From positions 3,040,501 through 3,104,500 of the forward strand of contig OX359192.1 in the NCBI GenBank assembly GCA_947172415.1: DNA of 64,000 nucleotides. The letters are read 5' to 3'. A model generated the notes under the pieces. That model worked only from the letters and a program-made list of their open reading frames with translations. It made no database searches and was not told where the DNA came from. Positions 23,336 through 34,700 of this stretch are shown here, piece after piece (within the stretch, counting starts at the first letter, position 1; every line of letters starts with the position of its first letter). Source of the stretch: Chondrosia reniformis. Taxonomy: Eukaryota; Porifera; Demospongiae; Chondrillida; Chondrillidae. Position numbers and translations under genes: made by a program.

Positions 23336-23479
23336 CATACTCTCCGGTGTATGTAGTATATACACTCAAGATACATTTCAGTATACATAGTAATATATAA
23401 GCATACTAACACAATTATAGTTCAATAAAGGTATAGTTGTACAAAAGCTGTTTTCAGTTAGGTCCTTAAGCTCCATCAA

Positions 23480-25578
23480 TTAAGTTGTGACATTATCAGT
23501 TGGATAGTAGTCAGGCCATTCAGGATGTATGGTATAGTGACTGGCTATTTCCTGACTTGGCACTCCAAAGATGGAACCACGGTGGTAGACATTCATAGGG
23601 GGTTCCCTAACAGCTTTGTGATGCCACACAACACCTGGGCTTTGTTTCTGATTACTAGGATGCTTCATACTGCCTAATGGAGGTGGAGCATTTGGCCTAT
23701 GCTGCATTCTATTACTAGTTGATTTTGCACTCTGTGGACGTTCACTAGAAAGACACACAGTATATATATATATAAACAGGCCACAACTGCAAAGAATAAG
23801 GACATTACATATTGGGATAGCTGCCTGTAGATGGTCGGTACATTTGAGCACCTCCCTCCGAAAAGGATCTAGACCTTTGCAATCTAACACTACGAGAAGG
23901 TGGCCTATGTCTCTGACCAATGGCACTAAACAGTCTTGTCACAACTTCCCTTTCTGAAAGTTTTAGAAAAGAATATTCAAATGAAAATGATTCATCCATC
24001 AGTAGTACATAAACAAAGTATTACCTTCCACAGGTGCAGATGAGATCCATGTTTTTATTGCATCTGCTGCGGCAGGCTGCATTGTCTTACTTAATACCTA
24101 AAAAAGGAATATGTTTCAATTGAGACGTGCTGCAAAAGCTATAGACTATGGTGCATGTTGTTTCTTAGTTTAGAATTTACATCTTCTACTTGAGCAGACT
24201 CTGCCGCCTTTAACATCTTGAGAATAGTATGTTGCTCTTCTGCCGAAGCATTCCTCAACCATGTATCAAATGCTTCAAAAGAATCTCCTTTGACAGTTCG
24301 CTGTAAAATCTGAAAAATGAGAGGAAAATTGCTCAGAATTTAATTAGGTGATTTATTTTTGGATGTTTTATCCTTTGACTTCTTTGAGTGTCTAGAGACA
24401 CAGTTTTTCGTTAAACTTTAGTCAAACATTTCAACCATGGGGGTGTTTTTCAGTAATTGAACCCAGAGTCAAAATGAGTGCCTAAAGTTTAACAAGAAAA
24501 CTGCATCCCTCAGGAAAGTCAAATGAGGAACCATCCAAAAGATAAGTTTGACACAGTTAGAAGGAATCCTTAATTTATCAGGTGAATTATTTCGAACTAT
24601 TTCTCAGAAAACTAACATCACTATTTAATGTCTGAAAAGTAGGCCTCCTTTTTACCACACTGAAAGGAGGCCTATTGCTTTGGCGCGAAGTAAGATATTT
24701 CTGTTGCTCTCTCAGATATTGTCCATAGTCTTTACTGGAAGGTTCAGTAGGGGATATCTTTATTCTTTCAATAGCATCCAAAAGGTCATCATTTGCATCA
24801 TCATAATCTAAAGTAGGTAAATACTTAGTTAAGATCTTCGCATATGTACTAGACACTGAGTGTGTCTCAAAATGTTGTAGTACATAAGTAGCAAAGGCAG
24901 TTACAGAGAGTAGTCACTGAATAAAATACATAAACAATATCTCTCATCCTGTGTCCTTCTACAAGTATAGAAGCAGGTATAGAAAGGCTTTCTAAGATGA
25001 ATGGTTTTGAAGCATTAACTCAGAAGCAGCAGTAATCACGAGATGCCTTTGTATATACATACCTCCTATATAATCCTGTTGAAATGTTGTTTGTGCATCC
25101 TTCATAAGCTCGCTTAATGGTTTACCAAAAGTCCTTCCAGGTACCTTCCATGTCATAAATTGCTAGAAAAAGAGAGGGAAAACATTCATAAATAATAGAG
25201 CAGTTTGCATTCATGGCCCTCGTGATAGTCATCGAAGGCGCCACTCCGTACATGATTAGGGTGTGGGTTATTTCTTCTAGTTGGAGAACTTGGTCTGGCC
25301 GCAGGTGGAAGTACTACTTCGCCCGTAAATTCTTTACAATAGCTGGTTGAAAATCGTTCAACCTTGTCCTTTCTCTTTTCTTTCTTTGCAAATACCATGG
25401 TTTTCCCTGCTCTAGTATGAGCATCCCTGATTTGAGCTGCTGATTTCAGTCTCTGGTCAAATTCTCTCTTTACTTGAGTTTCATTTCTAGTAGTCTGTTC
25501 TGGTGGAGTGGAAAGACGACCTTTTGCAGAATGCGCTCGCGGTCGCTTTCCAGGCTGTTGGCGTTCTTCATCACTCAT
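23480..25578 (-). CDS. Uncharacterised protein with NPHP...W and W-x-x-SAP-RE motifs, 7 exons
   Basis: Minus-strand exons: 25578-25252, 25162-25063, 24855-24617, 24309-24181, 24097-24025, 23953-23809, 23744-23480; phases agree and give 425 residues. Start at MSDEERQQPGKRP; the upstream ATG at 25,593 would add five residues. Residues about 1-95 are basic and low-complexity. At about 96-115, RPSSPTRRNNPHP runs over the first splice into HQFMTWKVPGR. Two similar helical blocks follow: SFEAFDTWLRNASAEEQHTI (exon 4) and AIKTWISSAPVEEREVVTRL (exons 5-6). The end is basic, then HPEWPDYY. There is no signal peptide and no membrane segment. The NPHP and W-x-x-x-AP blocks recall TBATA/SPATIAL-type proteins from memory; low confidence. 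The first donor (CAT then GTACGG) is unusual. It is transcribed away from its head-to-head neighbour. Confidence 0.82.
24355..24585 (-). mobile_element. Small foldback element with decayed hammerhead-like centre
   Basis: The left part (24,365-24,440) matches the tail of the PLE at 63.1 kb: GTGTCTAGAGACACAGTTTT. The right part, 24,480-24,585, is the inverted version and also matches 58,100-58,190 (AACCATCCAAAAGATAAG). The centre on the minus strand, 24,457-24,421, reads ATTACTGAAAA then a C/G-rich stem and GAAATG, a decayed hammerhead. So a miniature of two PLE tails, tail to tail, sits in intron 3 of the 23,480-25,578 gene. Confidence 0.6.
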
Positions 25579-25759
25579 GTTCACCACCAACACACGATTT
25601 TGATCGCATAGGGATCGACTAAACGACCGTTGTTAGGAGGGGTTGCGTAGTGGGGAATTAGCACCAGCCCACTCTTCCAAACAAGGTATGAATAAAATAA
25701 ATTCATGAGCCAAGGCAGATTCTAGTCGCTTGTGTGTGGTCTTGTGTTCGGACAGATCG
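25579..25759. promoter_or_regulatory. Bidirectional promoter between two divergent genes
   Basis: Only 181 bp separate the ATG of the minus gene (25,578) from the ATG of the plus gene (25,760), so both 5-prime leaders and core promoters must share it. It contains several CpGs at its left side (GATCGCATAGGGATCGAC) and an AT-rich block GAATAAAATAAATTC at about 25,690. No clear TATA box is in a convincing position for either direction. Confidence 0.75.
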
Positions 25760-28700
25760 ATGGCTGCGAGTAAAGTGCAACCGTCAACGTATACTTACCC
25801 TTCGCCATCTGCCGCAGAGGGCAAAGTATTGAGCGAGTCTCGGCATACACCCCATCCAAGCAAGGTAAGAATGGACCAGTAAAAGAATTCAACGCTAAAT
25901 TGCGGGAGAGGTAGCCTAACTGAGAGATTTTACTTGGGAATAACCTGTGCCTTTAATCATTTTTAATTAGGAATTCCTTAACTGGCAAAAACCGCCTACT
26001 GTAAGTCGAAGGAGATCGATGGAATTAGACTTGGATCTCAAAGAAAGTTTTTATCATGACTACTATAGTGACAGGACAAGTAAGTGAATGTTGAGTTATA
26101 ATTTGCAACATTACGGCTTTAGAGCGGTTAACATATTTAATATTATCCATAGTAGAGATCGAAGTTAAAAGACATGCAGCATTCCGGGAGGTATTCATAT
26201 GATCTATCATGTACATGATATATCCTATGTATACCTCAAAGAAACTTGTCTATACTAGATCACTTGCATAACTTTGAATAGTGGAGTAAAGTTATGGTTT
26301 GAAATATATTTCCTTATTGTTAGCTGGAGATGCTGGGAATGAGGTCATTATAAAAACAATGAACCAGCCTGCATTTGATGCATCTCATTATATTGCTGCC
26401 TCTCTACAGAATAGAGGGCATGATCCTCGGAGTGAGTCCAGCTGATGTATACTAATCATATATACTCCGTTATCCATGCGTATCTTCCTTTTGAAGGAAC
26501 TGTTCCACCTGGTTTGGACTTGCGTCATCTTGGCAGGGCTAAATCTGCACAATATGACAGAGCCATGTCAAGGACACAGACAAGACAAGTCTTATTACAA
26601 TCAAGACAAGTAAGTCAGTTTCAATTTATATAAACATAGCTTGAAAATGGGAAAAACAGGCATTCCCTTTTTGAAACAAGATGGCTAAACAGTTTGAGTA
26701 GAGAAATATGCATCGGAAATTATTTAATAAGGAGGAGATTTGTTCAGTAAATTACTAATGAATTAAAATTATCAGTTGGAAGTACATACATACTTCTATT
26801 GAAGAAACTGAGAAGTCCTTAATTAGAGTGTGTGCACCTCTCAAAGGCAGGAACACTGAAATCTAACCTGCAACCTGGTAAAGTAACTTAAATAACTGAC
26901 TGAGAATCTTCGATAGGCTTCAATGGATTTTCACATGAGTACATACATACGTAGTAGATTACAGTGTATCTTCAGGCATTGATGGCACTTTTCTAAAATT
27001 GCACGTGTACTAATGTACACAGGATAACAATGTTAATGTTTATTACCTATAATTGAGTTTCTCTAAAAGAGGCCCTCATAGCATACGTACCTTCAGAAAA
27101 GTCATAACGTAGCTTTTGCTGTGGGACATGTCCGAATGTATATTTCGATTTTGTCAAATAAAGTCTATTATGTGTCAAATCCAGAATGATATTTTCACAT
27201 GACCTTCACATGACTTTACAGTTTTACACTTCTTGATTCAAAAAATGTCAGAAATGGTCTCCGTCAAACATGGCAGAGTCTTTTTACAGTTCGAAATTAA
27301 CAAAATAAACAACCATTTCCAATTTTATTACATTCCTGTAATCAAGGGTGTTTTAAAAAAAAACGTAAAAATGGAAGCCTGGAGCTCAGAGCAGCTACTG
27401 AAATATGGCATATACCACGCACTGTATCTTAGTTCTTCTGATACTGTTGATGAAAGACATTTTATGCCAGGAATTGTGCATTGCGCTCATGAACATCAAT
27501 ACTACCCCAGTTATGGTGGTCTCCATTTCTTTTACTCCAACATCACTAGTTTCCTTCTTGGACAAGCCACCACTGGCACATACGTAGTATATTAGCATTT
27601 ACGGTACGTGCCATAATAAAGATAACGTTGACTACACTTTAATGGATAACGATTACCTGTTAACCAATTGTTACTACGCTAGGTGTGATTTTAGTGAAGT
27701 GTGAAATCATGGAGAATCAACCTCAAGTTGTTAATTTGTTATGTTAACAACATATCGTCAAGATACGACGGAAAAGACTTCATGAGCCACTTGGAAAGAT
27801 ACACTGACGACAGAGAGCTACAGGAGATTTAGCCACCGGAGAAGCCATTACGATTAAAACGAAATCCAGAGTTTGGAATGCAATCGTCATCAAAGTCGGT
27901 GAGGAGACGGAACCTGCTAACAAACGAAGGAGAAGATCAGTTTAAAGTCAGAAATCAACTTCCTCTATTGTCGATTCATACACTACTTTGGACCGACTGG
28001 CTCTCACGGAAAGGTCCACTAAGTAAAATTTTCCAGCTGTAGAAGAAGAGTCCCAGAGTGTCATTAAACCCGAGGAAATCCCCATGAAATCGCACAACCC
28101 CACATCAGAGAAGAGCCCGAGGAAATAGAACAAACAAGGGAAGTTGAAGACTACAGCTATCCATCATTCAATCAATTGGCCACGGCTATTGACAGTGCAA
28201 GATCCAGTTACTTTAGTTTCCCAAGCAATGAGTTATGCCATGAAGTCCTCAACAGGACTGAAATTAACAAACTGAAAGAAAGAATGGAGGAGACTGAAAG
28301 AAATAGGGAGCTGTTTGAAGAAGAAGTAATTAAAAGAAATAATAAAATAGAAATGATGGTAATGGAAAATTCAGCCACTTTGACACCAAGGAGACCACTT
28401 ATTGAAAGTAACCAGAGCTTTGCCTTTTCAGGGACCCGGTAAATGCATCAATTGCAACTCCTGGACTTAATTATTTCGAATCTCCAGGATCTGTTGAAAA
28501 GATAGTGGGCCATCAACATTTTACCTCTGCCCAGCAATTGGGAATGGCCTTAGTGAAGGCCTACTTTACGGAGAGAGCTAGCTACTTGTACGCTGATAGG
28601 AAGAACCGTTAATGGCTGTGCAAGTAACCCACTGGATCCCTCCAAGCTCAACTTGATCGAAGGGATCATGAGAGCGAGTTTGAGGCTACCAAGACCAACT

Positions 28701-31700
28701 CCGTCAAGCGTTGCTGAGTTGATGCAAGTACTTACGACTCAAGATGGTACCACAAAACCTTTCCAATGTATTATCAATGAACACCTCATAAATCAACAAC
28801 AATAGGATTTTCGGTTGCATTCGAATGTTTGCAGTGGTTTTTGCATGTTTTTCCTAACACAAAAACATGTTTTGATGCTCTACAACCTTCACAAAGTGGT
28901 TAAACTGAGATAGGCCAAATTATGCAATTCCTCATTTTTTCTTCTTCTTTTTTCAAATGAGCTAGCGCTAACATGCGAACTTACGCAGGTACATACAAGT
29001 ACTAAATTGTCATTAATGTTTCCGAACTAGGGAATAGGCTACCCTAGATTTCAACGCACTCTATCCGAAGCGTGTTACTTTTGTAGGTGCCAAATACAGG
29101 GCCTCTTCGAATGCCATTTTTTATTAAGTTTCAAATTCTCTGTATATAAATAAGTAACTCGAATTAGAAAAATTGGTGGTACTGCCGTCCACCACGATCG
29201 AATTACTTAGGCACTTTGCAGGGTCTATATACGTACAGTCGTATTCTAAACTGAATGTTAAAGAACGGTAGAAAACTTACTTTACAAATTTGAGATCTTT
29301 TTGGACTACTTTTTTTTAATTTGAGCTACTTTAGTTCGAGTTTATGCCAAGAAAACTTTCAAAACAAATGTTAACAAGAAAAAGGGGCAATACAAGTTAA
29401 ATAGAAACATTCAAGAATGAAGTTAAAAGTAGGGGTGGCACTATAACAGTGATAGGCACATCTAGAAAAAGTAACAAAACAAGACAGTGATCATATGGTA
29501 AGGCTAACATTGCAGAAGTGGCACACTGAAACTTAACTATACACTATACTATACACTGGACACATCGATCCCTACTTGTAGTATATCCATGATGCGCCCA
29601 AACATAAAAGTGATGTGTATAGTTAGGTTTCAGTGTGCCACTTTTGCAATGTTAGCCTTACCATATGATCACTGTCTTGTTTCGTTACTTTTTCCAGATG
29701 TGCCAATCACTGTTATTGTGGAATCCCTCCATTCTTAAAAGTTTTTATTTAACTTAACCTAATATCCAGTAGCTTCCCCATTACTTCCAGCACCTTTGGT
29801 ATAACTTTATCCAGATGATCTATGTATTTTTTGGTGTGACTGTAACCCAGAAAGTTTTATAAGATTCACGGAGTTGATCTTTGCTATGAGGCTTCGCTAC
29901 AGTTCTGATAAAATGGTTCAATTTATGCCACATGTTGTCGATGGAATTTAAGTCTGGTCTCTCTGCAGGTACGGTACCAGTCAGTAAAAACTAAACGTTT
30001 TACAGGTTGTGTGTGGGTATTCATATGGCTTGCTCATGGGTTTACGATGGTTTTATGACAAGTGGCAATACGCTGCCTATGAACGGCTTTATCCGTTGCT
30101 CTACTAACGTGTTAATAAAAGGTATTCAACACGTACGTACGTAACTAAAGAAGTGTTAATCGTTCGGTAGTGTAAAAATATCGTGTATAAACAATACTCA
30201 TATTAACAACTTGACATGGACAGACGAGTAAAACTGTTGCAACATTAGAACGGTTTTATCAAACGGTTTACGAATGGGTCAACACTGGGACAGGTACAGA
30301 CATTGACTGTTCAGTTTTTACTGACTGGTACTGTACCTAACTTTTCAGCTAGGAAGGGCAAAAAGTGTGTCCGTAGGATTTCCTGATAAAGAGTACTATC
30401 TATTCCTCCTTTAATTAGACAAATATTTGTAGCCCCTTTCCTAGATATTCCAGCCCATACAATGATTCTGTAGGGATTTTTAGGTCTAGCTTTGGGCTTA
30501 GGAGCTGCTCCAGCTTTTCTATAAGAGAATGTGCGGTGATTCTCTAATTGTACCATAGACTCATCAGTCCAAGCTACATTTTCAAACTTATTCCCAAGGT
30601 TTTCTTTAACCTCCTTTCTTTATTACTATTGCGAATCATTTGGCAATATTGACTTACATGAAAGGTCCATCCCAATATCTGTCTAGCTCTTATTACAGTC
30701 CTCACAGAAATGTTGTATCCCTTTTCCTCCAAAATCCTTGCAAGTTGTGTAGCAGTTTTTTATCATCTTTCTTCATTTGATCTTCTACAACTTTCAATAT
30801 GTCACCACTTAGGTCTTCCAGATGCTATGAGTGTACCTTTACTCTTGTACTTTGAATTGTCTTCCAAATTGTCTTGGGTGGAACTATGAGTCCTTCTTTT
30901 TTCAAGACCTTTGAGATATATCGATATGAAAGCTTCCTTTGAAAATACAGCTGAATGATCTGTTGCTTGCAATATATGGAGACAATGACAAACAAAAGCA
31001 TAGGATTTTCAACTACTCCCATAATCCCATCCATACGTAATAATAACCGTAACTGTAGATTCAATAAAGACTTTAAAGCAAGAAATAAAGGAAGGAAAAT
31101 TGGCTCTGTCTTGCTCAGAATGAAGTAGGCAAGCTTCACGTAATCGTTAGTAGCAATGGTGTATGAGTATGTTGTACGTAATACTTAAAATATCTAGTGC
31201 ATGCCTGCGAAAAGAAAGACACTGACCATTTTTGAAGAGTGCAGAGTTGTTTATTTCTATTTTAGATAATCATACTACCATTAATCCAAGATGTTTATGA
31301 AAAGGGAAATCGCTTCGTTCAGGACAACGTATGACCACAAACACTGCTCCAGACTATCCAGGGAGTTTTATGAGGTGAATGGAATTAATTGGTGGAAAAC
31401 ACAACCAGGGGTCTCCAATCTAAACCCAATTGAGCCCACTTGGCATGAATTAAAGGAATACTTAAGGCCAGAAGCCTAACCCAGAACCAAAGAGGAATTC
31501 ATCCATGCAAGGAATTAAGGCCTTCTGGGGCACTGTGACCCCTGAAAAATATCAGTGTTACATCAATCACTTAAGAAAAGTTATTCCAATAGTTATTAAA
31601 TGTGAAGGAAGTGCAACAGGATACTCAGAGACTGGCAAGCAGGAGGACTCACAAACAATGGTTAATTGCTTGTTATTGTAATGTTGTATTAAAATCTTTC

Positions 31701-34700
31701 CATTTGTTACAGTCTACTGTAACAGATTTCATTCTGATAACTGTATTAGGCACTTCATCCACTTGACCCTTTACTGGTTATCATCACTTAACCTCTTCCA
31801 TTTTTACCTTAACCCAATATGACCTGAAGACCCACTTTTCTTGCTCTAAATTCTTTAGACTGTTACCGCCCGCAAAGTTAAATAAGCGTATGATCTCTTC
31901 GAAATTTGTATGTATAGCGCTTATATATTAGAATCTTTGTCTAAAATATTATAGGTTTAAGCCATAATATAATAAAGGGAAGAAATATATATGGTAGGTA
32001 TATAGATAATGCAAGGGTTAACGAAAAGTTTACGGAACATTTTCAGAGTTACTTCCTCACTTATAGTCTCCTCATGATCATACTCCACCAGATCCAAAAT
32101 TACTCCATTAAGTGATCTATTTTCTTTGCCTTCCTTATAATTTTTCCTCTTCTTTGGGGGCTATGGAAGTTCTTGATGGTTATTATTTAAATCTTCCTGT
32201 GCAGTCCATATCTTTTCGGGAGTGGAAGTCTCCAGTGTATTGGCTGAGATCTCTGGCTTAGGGGAATCAAATCTAGATTGCTCAGTGTATAATTTCTCAA
32301 TGGTGTGGCAAAGAAATATTTGGCACCATTTAGACATACTTGTAAATTTTATGACAAGTGTAGTTTAATATACAAACTGACAACCTAGAGTCTAACAGAG
32401 CAGTGGTGTGGCATTGAACAACAGTTCACATTTCAATGTGGGAATCTTATTGGATGCATGAAAGTGGCTTGAATAGTTTCCATTCTCAAGCGCCCAGCTT
32501 TGAGCCTTTGGATAACGTCCATATATCTTCACCTTCGAAGTTTGAACTTCATGAAGCCCTTGTAAACTAGTTCAAAGCGATTCCAAAGTTGTTCAAAGTG
32601 CTTATGAAGTTTTCTAAGTTCAATTAGCTGAAAGTAGAGCGAACTAGAAGTTTGAAGTAGCGAAGTTCACTAGATTTGTTAAATCAACTGCGGCATTTCT
32701 CAACTCACGCAAAGGCATATGCCTTAAATTAACAGTTGCTGTTGAGCCATACCTTAACGTTTTTATCATTGAGAGTCGAAGAGTATATTGTTGCACTTGC
32801 AGCTAGTATATTGGATATTAAAGTAAATATTAAAATAAAATGGCATAGTATGTATAAGTGGCAAAGAATTGTTTCACTTGGGAAAGATGGCTATAAAGCG
32901 GCACCTATATAGCAAAAATAATGCATAGTGACCAAGTCACCAGGCAAGGTGTTTGGTATTTGTTGGAGAAATACGAATGCATAAATTTGATGGCTAGGAA
33001 AGTGTTGTGCTTCAATTTCTCACGTCATTCTCGATAACAAATGACTTCAACTAAGTGATAATTTACGATGGAATTAATTCCAGTTTTGCCTTCATAGCTA
33101 CAAAGTTTGAAGATGCAAAACACTTGCAAAGGAAATTTTGTGAAGCTCTAAAGACGTTTTACGAAGTTGGTTTCAAAGTATGCTGTCAAGAGTCAAAATT
33201 TTACCCACTGCTTATACTGCACATATTTGAAATGGATGAAAGCATGGGTCTGAACTGTGGCTAGTTACTGTTAGAAGAAAATGACCACTGGGCATAACTG
33301 TGGCAAGATTTCAATTTGTTATATCAAGGACTATTCTCTTTAGCATATAACAGAGTAATTTTTTCAACTCAAGGAGTTACCTTATAAATGATCAGGCTCC
33401 AGTAGCATTGCACATATCCCACTGTTTCAGATTATATTACCCCACCCAAATGAACCAGGAGTTAATTTTTTGATTCCCTCCTTGTGTTAGTCGGTCAGCA
33501 GGAAAATTGTCATACCATATAGCAGGAAATTTTCGCATATAGAAATTTTCATGAATCATTAGAAAAGTCCTCAGAATAAATGTTCGTGGTTTTATATTTT
33601 CATGTACTCCACTTGTACTTAAATCTGGAGACCGTCCTCGCTTCTTGGAAGGCAGGCTCTCCATCGAGAGGTTGGTTTTGCCCACTTCTCACTCCCACTG
33701 AGTCTCCGTATGGTACTCGTCTTACAAGACTGAATCCTGCTCTCCTAGATGGCAAAGCCTAATTATTTGGAAAATCGGCAAACAGCTGCTGCGTTGCCAT
33801 GCAAGGATGCATACTGTGAGATCTTAGTTTGCTGCTCACTAGCGACCTTAGTGTATGCTCCTCTAGAAGGTGTCAATGATATGCTGGCCTTACACACCTC
33901 CTTGTTCACATCTCAAATGGTAGCGGGGCTGATGGTGTCACACAAAGGGCTGTTCGGTAGTTGCAGCGCATCGACAGGCTTGAAGCACCATTGCAGAGAG
34001 TGAGACATAGCTAGAACATGTGAAACTCACGAAATGTCTTACCAGTATATATAAAAATGGCGGATTTTGTTTCGCAAGTTGAGGTTAGCTCGCAAAATAA
34101 CGTGAAATTAAAGTCCTCACAAAAAATTCCCACTATACAGTATAGGCAATCTATAGCCTTTTGCAACTCAGCATGGAGCATAATTGTTATGTAGGCTGAT
34201 ACCGGCACAACTGGTATATTGACTGATATATATGTAGTGCAGGATATCTGGAAACTTCAGATATCCTTCAATACTGTTAGTAAGATGTTACTATTTTTAT
34301 CCACTTTTCATTAAAATGTTACCTGTAACAAATGTCTTATATATATCATAGGGTACAAGTATTGGAGGTAATCGAAGATGGTCAGGTCCACCAGCTTTCC
34401 ATTATTCAGTTGGACACACTAACATATATGAGGAAGATGCTAGAGGTAGACCTTTCAGTTCAAAAAGAGGAATCTACTTTAAAAAATTGTTGAATATCAC
34501 AATTTATTAGTTACACGAGAAGAGCAGCTAAGGAGATCTCGACTTGGAAGTGTGCAGTTACTTTCTCCTCCACCAATGCCACCACATGAACCTCAAAATA
34601 CATCAGTTCGAAGACCGAGATCAGCTGTTGCTAAGGTTTTAATAGAGCTATCTAACCAGCAAACACACATTAATCAGAGAGTATGGGAGTACTCTTTAAG

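Noticed and set aside
23805-23999. Stand-alone small protein starting MDESFSFEYSF
   Set aside because: Its first part is intron sequence; the supported exon starts at 23,953 after a good acceptor and fits the phase of the 425-residue gene.
27233-27595. 120-codon open frame as a host exon
   Set aside because: No splice sites tie it to the plus-strand gene, phases of exons 4 and 5 already join, and no family is recognisable.
33437-33762. Overlapping open frames on both strands near 33.5 kb
   Set aside because: Short, overlapping and without motifs; most likely chance in a slightly GC-richer patch.
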